The notes beneath the pieces were generated by a model, which was not told where the DNA came from, made no database searches, and worked only from the letters and a program-made list of their open reading frames with translations. Of a stretch of 64,000 nucleotides of DNA, positions 54,292 to 64,000 are shown piece by piece (positions within the stretch are counted from its first letter, which is position 1; each line of letters starts with the position of its first letter). The translations under genes were made by a program, and so were the position numbers. This DNA is from Variovorax paradoxus. Lineage in GTDB: Bacteria > Pseudomonadota > Gammaproteobacteria > Burkholderiales > Burkholderiaceae_C. The stretch spans positions 3,472,001 to 3,536,000 of the forward strand of contig CP063166.1 in NCBI GenBank assembly GCA_016806145.1, written 5' to 3'.

Positions 54292-55647
54292 TCAGCCTTC
54301 CAGCATTTCCACGCGCAGCGTCGCGACCGGCCCGGCCACGGCCGGGTGCGACTGCAGCGCATGCACCGCGAGATCGAGCGCGCCCTGCGCCATCGGCTCG
54401 GTCAGCACCAGCACCTGCGCGCCGGCCGCACTGGGCGCGGCCAGCGTCACCTGCCGCACCGGCACCTGCTGGCCCGCGAGCCAGGCCGTCACGGCCTCGA
54501 TGCCGCCGGCCGCGTGCACCGGCAAGCGCAGGTAGTGCGCGCTGCGCACCGCGGCGCGCGGCAGCACCTCGAGCGCGTTCATCGCATGCGCATGGAAGCC
54601 CAGGTGCGGCACGCGCTGCGCGGCCGGGGTGCCGGCCAGCCGCGCCACGTCCACCAGGTCGGCGATCACGGCCGAGGCGGTCTGTTCCGAGCCGGCACCG
54701 GCGCCGTAGTACATCGTCACGCCCGAGGCATCGCCCTTGACCATCACCGCGTTCATCGAGCCGTTCACATGCGCCAGCAGATGCTCGGCGGGCACCAGCG
54801 CGGGCTGCACGCGCAGCTCGACACCCTCCTCGCGGCGGCGCGCCACGGCCAGCAGCTTGACGCGAAAGCCCAGTTGCTCGGCGCAGGCCACGTCCAGCCC
54901 CTGCAGCGCCGCGATGCCCTCGGCCTGCACGTCGGCGAAACGCAGCGGCATGCCGAAGGCATTGGCCGCGAGCAGCGTGAGCTTGTGGGCCGCGTCGATG
55001 CCCTCGATGTCGAAGGTCGGGTCGGCCTCGGCATAGCCGAGCGCCTGGGCCTGCGCGAGCGCGGCGCCGAAGTCCAGGCCCTCGTCGCGCATCTTGCTCA
55101 GAATGAAGTTGGTGGTGCCGTTGACGATGCCCGCCACCCATTCGATGCGGTTGGCCACGAGGCCTTCGCGCAACGCCTTCACGATCGGGATGCTGACCGC
55201 CACCGCGCCCTCGTAGGCCACCGCCACGCCATGGCGGCGCGCGGCCTCGAAGATCTCGTCGCCATGCTCGGCCAAGAGCGCCTTGTTGGCCGTCACCACG
55301 TGCTTGCCGTGGGCGATCGCGGCCAGCACCCAGTCGCGCGCCGCGCCGGTGCCGCCGGCCACCTCGACCACCACGTCGAGCTCGGGATGGGTCGCGACGC
55401 GCATCGCATCGTCGGTGAGCGCCACGCCCTCGCCCACGATGCCCGCGGCGCGCGCGAGGTTGCGCGCGGCCACGATGACGAGCTCGATGCCGCGGCCGGC
55501 GCGCGCGGCGATCTGGTCGTGGTTGCGCGCCAGCACGCGGAAGGTGCCCGAGCCGACGGTGCCGATGCCGATCATGCCCACGCGCAGCGCTCGCATGGCC
55601 TGGCTGGGCACGACGGTTTCTAGGGACTGGACGGGATCGCGGTACAT
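54292..55647 (-). CDS. hom: homoserine dehydrogenase
   Basis: 451 residues from the ATG at 55647, chosen over a TTG four codons earlier because GGAG sits six bases before the ATG. It reduces aspartate semialdehyde to homoserine, the branch point to threonine, isoleucine and methionine. The NAD(P) motif GMIGIGTVGSGT starts near residue 24. The catalytic core has VVEVAGG, ANKALLAEHG, YEGAVAVSIPIVK and GIVNGTTNFIL. A C-terminal ACT domain (about 365-451) should give threonine feedback. Transcription is probably controlled by the leader attenuator upstream. Confidence 0.96.
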   Translation of the reverse strand: MYRDPVQSLETVVPSQAMRALRVGMIGIGTVGSGTFRVLARNHDQIAARAGRGIELVIVAARNLARAAGIVGEGVALTDDAMRVATHPELDVVVEVAGGTGAARDWVLAAIAHGKHVVTANKALLAEHGDEIFEAARRHGVAVAYEGAVAVSIPIVKALREGLVANRIEWVAGIVNGTTNFILSKMRDEGLDFGAALAQAQALGYAEADPTFDIEGIDAAHKLTLLAANAFGMPLRFADVQAEGIAALQGLDVACAEQLGFRVKLLAVARRREEGVELRVQPALVPAEHLLAHVNGSMNAVMVKGDASGVTMYYGAGAGSEQTASAVIADLVDVARLAGTPAAQRVPHLGFHAHAMNALEVLPRAAVRSAHYLRLPVHAAGGIEAVTAWLAGQQVPVRQVTLAAPSAAGAQVLVLTEPMAQGALDLAVHALQSHPAVAGPVATLRVEMLEG

Positions 55648-55663
55648 GGGCTTCTCCAAACGA

Positions 55664-55697
55664 CAAAAACAAAAACCCAGCTGCCAGAGCTGGGTTT
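55664..55697 (-). terminator. attenuator terminator in the hom leader
   Basis: On the hom strand a 10-bp stem (agctgggttt at 55688-55697 pairing with aaacccagct at 55673-55682, 5-nt loop) is followed by a long U-rich run (complement of 55664-55675). It ends 17 bp before the hom ATG and has the form of an intrinsic terminator inside the leader. Confidence 0.9.
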
Positions 55698-55723
55698 CAT
55701 TCGTTCGGGGGAAGAGCGATCAC

Positions 55724-55767
55724 CAGGTGGCTGCCGGAACGGCCACCTGCGCGTGCTCAGGTGGCCG
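55724..55767 (-). promoter_or_regulatory. alternative hairpins of the hom attenuator
   Basis: Three segments can pair in mutually exclusive ways. A 10-bp perfect stem joins 55758-55767 with 55740-55749 and overlaps the leader-peptide stop codon. An 8-bp perfect stem joins 55742-55749 with caggtggc at 55724-55731. Ribosome position on the leader peptide would decide which forms. How the second stem connects to the terminator at 55664-55697 is not obvious by eye. Confidence 0.7.
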
Positions 55768-55801
55768 CGGTGGTAATGGTGGTAATCATTCGTGCATCCA
55801 T
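55757..55801 (-). CDS. threonine/isoleucine leader peptide of hom (thrL-like)
   Basis: A 14-residue peptide, MDARMITTITTAAT, with five Thr and two Ile codons, is followed by TGA. E. coli ThrL has the same Thr-Ile character (TTITTTITITT) and controls the thr operon by transcription attenuation. Here the stop codon lies inside the first hairpin of the leader, and an intrinsic terminator precedes hom, whose product leads to threonine and isoleucine. A weak GGATGG precedes the start. The same DNA read in another frame gives a His/Tyr-rich run, which I judge a coincidence. Confidence 0.8.
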   Translation of the reverse strand: MDARMITTITTAAT

Positions 55802-55911
55802 TGCCCATCCGGTCCGCGCGGAAGCGGACGGCATCATGCGGCCCATGCGGGCGGCGCTCGATGCGAAGGCGGGGAGGAAACACGACATGGGGCCGGAGTG
55901 TACAGGACGCC

Positions 55912-56988
55912 TCAAGCCGGCTCGGCCGGCACCACGCGCGGCACGGCCGACAAGCGCCCCTCGAGCCACACGCTGTAGCGCGAGAGCCCGAAGCACAGCA
56001 GCCAGTAGATCGCCGCGATGAACAGGTAGCCCTCGAGGTAGAACGGCCGCCAGGTCGGATCGCCGCCGAGCGACAGGCCGAGCGCACCCGTGAGCTCGAA
56101 CAGGCCCACCACCGTGACCAGCGAGGTGTCCTTGAGCGTGCCCACCACGTTGTTGGTCAGCGCCGGCACCACCAGCCGCAGCGCCTGCGGCAGCACGATG
56201 TCGCGCTGCACCGGCCAGCGGCCGAAGCCCAGCGCCATCGCGACCTCGGTCTGGCCGCGCGGCACGGCCTGCAGGCCGCCGCGGATGATCTCCGCCAGGT
56301 AGGCGGCCACGAACAGCGACAGCCCGGCCAGCACGCGCACCAGCACGTCGGGCTGCCAGCCCGCGGGCCACAGCAGCGGCAGCAGGAACGAGGCCATGAA
56401 CAGCACCGAGATCAGCGGCACGCCGCGCACCAGCTCGATGTAGCTTGCGCAGAGCGTGCGCACCACCGGCCAGCCCGAGCGGCGCCCGAGCGCCAGCAGC
56501 AACGCGAGCGGAAAGGCCAGCGCCAGCCCCACCACCGCGAGCCCGATGGTCAGCGGCAGGCCGCCCCAGCGGTTGGTCGGCACGTGGCTCCAGCCGAACA
56601 CGCCGCCGCGCATCAGCAGCACGAAGGCCGCGAGCGTCAACAGCCACAGCGGCAACAGCCACCAGCGCCAGCTGCGCGGCCAAGCACTGAGCAGCGTGAC
56701 CGCCGACAGCAGCGCGACCGCGATCGCGGGACGCCACTGGTCTTCGTAAGGGAAGCGGCCGAACAGCATCGGCCGCCATTTCTCGGCCACCACGCCCCAG
56801 CAGGCACCGTGCTGCACCGCGCGGCAGGCCTCGGCGTCTGGACGGAACACCGCGTGCACCACGGCCCAATCGACCAGATGCCAGCCGGCCCAGGCCAGCA
56901 GCGCCGCGAGCAGCAGCGTGGCGAGCGTGCGCAGCGGCGAACCCCAGAGTTCGTGCCGCCAGGCGATCGGGCCTCGCACGACCCTCAT
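55912..56988 (-). CDS. polar/general amino acid ABC transporter permease (AapM-like)
   Basis: 358 residues from ATG 56988, overlapping the stop of the preceding permease gene (ATGA). About eight hydrophobic segments; the BPD_transp_1 permease core is in the C-terminal half with the EAA loop GLQAVPRGQTEVAMALGFGRWPVQRDIVLPQAL. The long N-terminal part with a periplasmic section (HAVFRPDAEACRAVQHGACWG) is typical of AapM rather than short HisM-like permeases. It pairs with the AapQ-like protein. No AapP ATPase gene follows. Confidence 0.9.
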   Translation of the reverse strand: MRVVRGPIAWRHELWGSPLRTLATLLLAALLAWAGWHLVDWAVVHAVFRPDAEACRAVQHGACWGVVAEKWRPMLFGRFPYEDQWRPAIAVALLSAVTLLSAWPRSWRWWLLPLWLLTLAAFVLLMRGGVFGWSHVPTNRWGGLPLTIGLAVVGLALAFPLALLLALGRRSGWPVVRTLCASYIELVRGVPLISVLFMASFLLPLLWPAGWQPDVLVRVLAGLSLFVAAYLAEIIRGGLQAVPRGQTEVAMALGFGRWPVQRDIVLPQALRLVVPALTNNVVGTLKDTSLVTVVGLFELTGALGLSLGGDPTWRPFYLEGYLFIAAIYWLLCFGLSRYSVWLEGRLSAVPRVVPAEPA

Positions 56989-57992
56989 CGCCAGCCCCGC
57001 AGCGCGACGCGCGCGTTGTAGCGGTTCATGCCCAGCGAGATCACGAGCGACAACAGCAGGTAGACCGCCATGATGATCGCGATGCATTCGAAGGCGCGGC
57101 CGTTCGCGCCGATGGTGGTGTTGGCCACCGACACCAGCTCAGGATAGCCGACCGCCACCGCGAGCGAGGAGTTCTTAACCAGGCTCAGCACCTGGTTCGT
57201 GAGCGCCGGCACGATCACGCGCAGCGCCTGCGGCAGGATCACGATGCGCAGCTGCTGCACCGGCGAGAAGCCCATCGCCTGCCCCGCGAGCACCTGCCCC
57301 TGCGACACCGACAGGATGCCCGCGCGCACGATCTCGGCCACGAAGGCGGCCGAGTAGAGCGACAGGCCCGCGACGATGGTCACGTACTCGGGGCTCAGCG
57401 CCGCGCCGCCGTTCACGCCGAAGTCGCCGCGCTCGGGCCATTCGAGGTGCGTGGGCCACCAGCCGCCCTCGCCCGCCACCGGCCACGGCACGCTGAGGCC
57501 GCCCTTGCTGAGCCACACGCCCGGCAGCAGCCGCACCGGCTCGGTCGGGTCGGGCAGCAGGTTGGCCATCACGAAGGCCAGCATCAGCAGCTGCACCAGC
57601 AGCGGCACGTTGCGCAGCAGCTCGACGTAGGCGGTGCAGATGCCGCGCACCAGCACGTGCGGCGCGAGCCGGCCGATGCCGATCAGGGTGCCGAGCAGCA
57701 CCGAGAAGACGACCGCCGGCACCGCGGCGCGCACGGTGTTGACGAGGCCGGCGAGGAAGGCGCGCCACGAGGGTTGGCTGGCCTCGAAGTCGAGCCAGCC
57801 CTCGCTGATCGCGAAGCCCGCGGGCTCGGTGAGGAAGTCGAAGCCCGAGCGCACGCCGCGCGCGCGCAGCACCTCGAGCGCGTGGTGCACGACCCAGAAG
57901 GCGCCGGCCACCACGGCCAGCACCAAGAGCACCTGCACGGCCCAGGCCAGCCAGGCCGAGCGGCGCGCGCCGCCCGCGGCCCGCAGGCTCAT
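56985..57992 (-). CDS. polar/general amino acid ABC transporter permease (AapQ-like)
   Basis: 335 residues with about six to eight membrane segments and an EAA loop, GILSVSQGQVLAGQAMGFSPVQQLRIVILPQALR. The N-terminal half includes a long insertion before the permease core (SGFDFLTEPAGFAISEGWLDF), a hallmark of AapQ-type subunits. Its start overlaps the stop of the binding-protein gene and its stop overlaps the AapM-like start, so the three are tightly coupled. Confidence 0.9.
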   Translation of the reverse strand: MSLRAAGGARRSAWLAWAVQVLLVLAVVAGAFWVVHHALEVLRARGVRSGFDFLTEPAGFAISEGWLDFEASQPSWRAFLAGLVNTVRAAVPAVVFSVLLGTLIGIGRLAPHVLVRGICTAYVELLRNVPLLVQLLMLAFVMANLLPDPTEPVRLLPGVWLSKGGLSVPWPVAGEGGWWPTHLEWPERGDFGVNGGAALSPEYVTIVAGLSLYSAAFVAEIVRAGILSVSQGQVLAGQAMGFSPVQQLRIVILPQALRVIVPALTNQVLSLVKNSSLAVAVGYPELVSVANTTIGANGRAFECIAIIMAVYLLLSLVISLGMNRYNARVALRGWR

Positions 57993-59023
57993 CGCACCGG
58001 CGGTGCGTAGATCAGGCCGCCCTTGCTCCAGAGGTTGTTGGAGCCGCGCGGCAGCTTCAGCACCGACTTCGGTCCGACGTTGCGCTCGAAGATCTCGCCG
58101 TAGTTGCCCACGGCCTTGATGGCGCGGTAGGACCAGTCCTTGTCGAGGCCCAGCAGCTTGCCGAGGTCTTCACCGGCGCCCAGCAGGCGCTGCTGCGCGG
58201 GGTCCTTGCTCGAGGCCTTGAGCTGTTCGGCGTTGGCCTCGGTGATGCCGGCCTCTTCGGCCTCGATCAGCGCGTTGGGCACCCACTTGGCGATCGCGAA
58301 CCATTCGTCGTCGCCGCGGCGCACCAGCGGCGCCAGCGGTTCCTTGGAGATCAGCTCGGGCAGGATCAGGTAGTCGTCGGGGTTCTGCGCTTCCTTGTTG
58401 CGCAGGCCGGCGAGCGCCGAGGCGTCGGTCGTGAACGCCTGGCAGCGGCCCGAGAAGAAGGCCTTGAACGAGGCCTCGAAGCTCTCGAACACCACGGTCT
58501 TGACGGGGATGTTCTGGGCCCGGAAGTAGTCGGAGACGTTCTTCTCGTTGGTGGTGCCCGACTGGGTGCAGATGGTCGCGTTCTTCAGTTGCTTGGCGCT
58601 CGTGACCTTGAGCTTCTTCGGCACCAGGAAGCCCTGGCCGTCGTAGTAGGTGATGGTCGTGAAGTTGAAGCCCAGCGAGGCGTCGCGCGTCAAGGTCCAG
58701 GTGGTGTTGCGCGCGAGGATGTCGATCTCGCCGGCCTGCAGTGCCGAGAAGCGCTGCTGCGAATTGAGCGGCACGAACTCGACCTTCTTCGCATCGCCGA
58801 GCACGGCCGCGGCGATCGCGCGGCAGGTGTCGACGTCGAGGCCCGACCAGTTGCCCTGCGTGTCGGGCGCCGAGAAGCCGGCCACGCCATTGGTCACGCC
58901 GCACTTGACGCTGCCGCGCTGCTTGACCGCGTCGAGGGTCTTGCCGGCGAAGGCGGGCGCGGCGGCGACCAGCGCGGCGGCGGCCGCGGCCAGGGCGAAG
59001 GCGGATCGGAATCGGGGCGTCAT
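57989..59023 (-). CDS. amino acid ABC transporter substrate-binding protein (AapJ-like)
   Basis: 344 residues from ATG 59023, with GAGGAG nine bases upstream; the longer open frame adds non-conserved sequence. A signal peptide (RFRSAFALAAAAAALVAAAPAFA) is followed by an SBP_bac_3 domain: TLDAVKQRGSVKCGVTNGVAGFSAPD, then the ligand-binding WSGLDVDTCRAIAAAVLGD and ARNTTWTLTRDASLGFNFTTITYYDGQGF. That last stretch is characteristic of AapJ/BztA general amino acid receptors. It captures amino acids in the periplasm for the two permeases encoded directly downstream. Confidence 0.93.
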   Translation of the reverse strand: MTPRFRSAFALAAAAAALVAAAPAFAGKTLDAVKQRGSVKCGVTNGVAGFSAPDTQGNWSGLDVDTCRAIAAAVLGDAKKVEFVPLNSQQRFSALQAGEIDILARNTTWTLTRDASLGFNFTTITYYDGQGFLVPKKLKVTSAKQLKNATICTQSGTTNEKNVSDYFRAQNIPVKTVVFESFEASFKAFFSGRCQAFTTDASALAGLRNKEAQNPDDYLILPELISKEPLAPLVRRGDDEWFAIAKWVPNALIEAEEAGITEANAEQLKASSKDPAQQRLLGAGEDLGKLLGLDKDWSYRAIKAVGNYGEIFERNVGPKSVLKLPRGSNNLWSKGGLIYAPPVR

Positions 59024-59243
59024 GGGTGGGTTCTCCTCAAGGGTCGCGGTCTGCGGTGGGGGTGTCTGCGCGGAGGCAAAAAGGCAGTGTACGAGGCGGC
59101 GCGCCGGGCCGCCAAAGAACAGGCGGTTGGATGCATATGCGAAGTCCGTGTGGACGCGAAGGACGCAGGCGCGGCTGCCTGCCGTTTCTTCACTACCATA
59201 CGGCCCTCGCAACATTTCGAACCATCACCGAGGAACCCCGACC

Positions 59244-59633
59244 ATGTTCAAGTCCGACGACACCGGCAAGCTCATTCTTCGCGTCGCCCTGGGCATCTTC
59301 ATCCTGCTGCATGGCATCGCCAAGGTGACCAAGGGCGTCGACGGCATCGGCGGCATGCTGGCCTCGCATGGACTGCCGAGCGTGCTGGCCTACCTGGTCT
59401 ACGTGGGCGAGATCGTCGCGCCGGTGCTGCTGATCATCGGCCTGTACACGCGGCCCGCGGCCGCGATCGTGGCGATCAACATGCTGGTGGCGATCTGGCT
59501 GGCGCACCGCAAGGACCTCGGCGCCCTCAACGGCCAGGGTGGCTGGGCGCTCGAACTGCAGGGCATGTTCCTGTTCTCGGCCATCGCGCTCGCGTTCACT
59601 GGCGGCGGCCGCTTCGGGCTCAACAACAAGTAG
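59244..59633 (+). CDS. DoxX family membrane protein
   Basis: 129 residues with four hydrophobic helices in the DoxX pattern: LILRVALGIFILLHGIAKVTKG, then VLAYLVYVGEIVAPVLLIIGLYTRPAA, VAINMLVAIWLAH and a final helix with FTGGGRFGL. DoxX-like proteins are small inner-membrane proteins associated with redox stress; the biochemical role is unsettled. It stands alone, divergent from the AapJ-like gene and nearly touching (six bases) the convergent def gene. Confidence 0.9.
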   Translation: MFKSDDTGKLILRVALGIFILLHGIAKVTKGVDGIGGMLASHGLPSVLAYLVYVGEIVAPVLLIIGLYTRPAAAIVAINMLVAIWLAHRKDLGALNGQGGWALELQGMFLFSAIALAFTGGGRFGLNNK

Positions 59634-59639
59634 TCCGGC

Positions 59640-60179
59640 TCAATCGTCATCGGCCGCATCGAGGCCCGGGAACAGGACCTCGGTGTAGCCGAAGCGCGCG
59701 AAGTCGCGCACCCGCATCGGATAGAGCTTGCCCAGCAGGTGGTCGACCTCGTGCTGCACCACGCGCGCGTGGAAGCCGCTGGCCGTGCGGTCGATCGGAT
59801 CGCCATAGGGATCGAAGCCCGTGTAGCGGATGTTCGAGAAGCGCGGCACCACGCCGCGCAGGCCGGGCACCGACAGGCAGCCTTCCCAGCCCTCTTCCTC
59901 GGCCTCGCCGATCGGCGTGATCACGGGGTTCAGCAGCACGGTGCGCGGCACCGGTGGTGCATCGGGATAGCGCGGGTTCACGACGTCGGTGCCGAAGATC
60001 ACCAGCTGCAGGTCGACGCCGATCTGCGGCGCCGCGAGGCCGGCGCCGTTGACGGCATGCATGGTCTCGAACATGTCGCGCACCAGCAGGTGCAGTTCGT
60101 CGGTGTCGAAGGCGGTGACCGGCTGCGCGATGCGCAGCAGGCGCGGGTCGCCCATCTTGAGGATTTCGTGGATGGCCAT
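59640..60179 (-). CDS. def: peptide deformylase
   Basis: 179 residues. It removes the formyl group from the initiator methionine of new proteins. All three family motifs are present: [10 protein letters not shown] (45-54), EGCLSVP with the metal-binding Cys101, and HEVDH with His143, Glu144 and His147. Length and motifs fit an active iron- or zinc-dependent enzyme. It is not in the common def-fmt operon; its neighbours are doxX and a lipoprotein gene. Confidence 0.96.
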   Translation of the reverse strand: MAIHEILKMGDPRLLRIAQPVTAFDTDELHLLVRDMFETMHAVNGAGLAAPQIGVDLQLVIFGTDVVNPRYPDAPPVPRTVLLNPVITPIGEAEEEGWEGCLSVPGLRGVVPRFSNIRYTGFDPYGDPIDRTASGFHARVVQHEVDHLLGKLYPMRVRDFARFGYTEVLFPGLDAADDD

Positions 60180-60249
60180 GGCGCGGATTATCGCGAGGGC
60201 CCGCGGACCGCGCAGGCGGGCGCGCCGCGCCCACCCGCTTCACTCGGTC

Positions 60250-60693
60250 TCAATGACCCGGCAGGGTCGGCGCAATGTTCTGCGGCACATAGCCGGGCAT
60301 GCCCGGCAAGGAGCCCGGAACGCCGCGGCCGGTGCCGGGCGTGACCGGCACGGTGCGCTGCGGCTGCGGACGCGGCAGCGCCACCGGCGGCACGCCCGCG
60401 GGCGGACGGCCACCGTTCCAGCCGGGGCGTCCACCGCCGTTCCAGCCCGGACGGGACGGGTACGGATAGCCGGGGCGGCCGTAGTACGGCCGGTCGCGGT
60501 AGTAGGGACGGCGGTCGTAGTAGGTCCCGCCGTTGATGTAGACAGGCGCGGGCTGCACCACCACCGGGTCGGAGTAGTAGGGATCCGAGTAGCCCCCGCT
60601 GTAGTACGGATCGCCGGGCACCGCGACGCAGCCCGTGAGCAGCGCGAGGCCGCCGGCCGCGAGGCATAAACCGAGAACACGAGTTTTTTGCAT
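60250..60693 (-). CDS. Tyr/Pro/Gly-rich lipoprotein of unknown function
   Basis: 147 residues from ATG 60693, preceded by AGGAG. The signal ends with lipobox LLTGC (lipid Cys22). The rest is of low complexity: DPYYSGGYSDPYYSDP, then repeated YYxxRPYY units, PGWNGG twice, and a Pro/Arg-rich tail. Compositions like this occur in small proteobacterial outer-membrane lipoproteins without known function. It stands between ligA and def on the same strand, with a 110-bp gap from ligA that probably holds its own promoter. Confidence 0.8.
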   Translation of the reverse strand: MQKTRVLGLCLAAGGLALLTGCVAVPGDPYYSGGYSDPYYSDPVVVQPAPVYINGGTYYDRRPYYRDRPYYGRPGYPYPSRPGWNGGGRPGWNGGRPPAGVPPVALPRPQPQRTVPVTPGTGRGVPGSLPGMPGYVPQNIAPTLPGH

Positions 60694-60803
60694 GAGGGTC
60701 TCCTTGTCAGCCTTCTGCGTTCGTTCAACGTCCCAGCTTGTAGACCCTGTTGACTGCGCTGATGTGAAGTCGCGTAACGGCCGGTAAGGAGGAGATGGTC
60801 TCC

Positions 60804-64000
<3,197 letters not shown>

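Noticed and set aside
55757..55808. His/Tyr-rich frame (DYHHYHRGH) in the hom leader, resembling a histidine attenuator
   Set aside because: It is the other frame of the Thr/Ile leader peptide, does not stop near the hairpin, and the downstream gene is hom, not a his gene.
59152..59168. ggacgcgaaggacgcag, a possible third copy of the intergenic repeat
   Set aside because: Only a short word matches and there is no opposing arm, so it cannot be separated from chance in this sequence.

Overview
The window is a compact, very GC-rich stretch of bacterial chromosome, with almost every third codon position G or C. It carries no rRNA, tRNA, CRISPR array, transposase or phage gene that I can see. Gene content points to the Comamonadaceae (Burkholderiales), most likely Variovorax or a close relative: Liv-type ABC clusters with Aap-type ABC genes, a zipA-ligA pair, a bcsD-bcsP-bcsQ cellulose locus, and a selO-msrB-yciB-bolA-ppiC run. 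The genus assignment is inference from gene content; no marker gene was compared.

Region 1 (1-15763, all minus strand) reads as a catabolic island. In transcription order it holds a lipoprotein carboxylesterase, an acyl-CoA ligase, two tandem-duplicated periplasmic binding proteins, livH, livM, livG, livF, a FadB-like hydratase/3-hydroxyacyl-CoA dehydrogenase, a membrane-anchored M20 amidohydrolase, a thiolase and the start of an acyl-CoA dehydrogenase. Together they would free, import, activate and beta-oxidise acyl compounds. Two imperfect long inverted repeats of one family lie between genes here.

Region 2 (15896-32 kb) is mostly housekeeping: an AraC regulator divergent from the esterase, selO-msrB, yciB, bolA, ppiC, a second AraC regulator, rnk, purL, map and glnD. 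It ends with two diguanylate cyclase genes in one operon.

Region 3 (33.5-50.3 kb) is an exopolysaccharide module: bcsD, bcsP, bcsQ, bcsA, bcsB, bcsZ and bcsC in tight, mostly stop/start-overlapping order, ended by a strong hairpin terminator. A GGDEF-EAL protein, a small I78-type lipoprotein, phosphoglucomutase (which feeds UDP-glucose synthesis) and a PPC-domain protein follow. BcsA has a complete c-di-GMP-binding PilZ motif, so cyclases, effector and a probable phosphodiesterase lie within about 17 kb.

Region 4 (50.3-64 kb) holds an aldo/keto reductase / TIGR04076 / XRE-cupin operon divergent from a DUF3311-sodium:solute symporter pair. It continues with homoserine dehydrogenase behind a threonine/isoleucine leader-peptide attenuator, an Aap-like ABC operon without an adjacent ATPase gene, doxX, def, a Tyr/Pro/Gly-rich lipoprotein, ligA and the 3' part of zipA.

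The most interesting observations are the thr-type attenuator before hom, the 1430-bp tandem duplication of the binding-protein gene with its leader, the arginine in the LivF Walker A motif, the 20-bp palindrome spanning two convergent stop codons, the long intergenic inverted repeats, and the possible N-acyl-amino-acid catabolic island.
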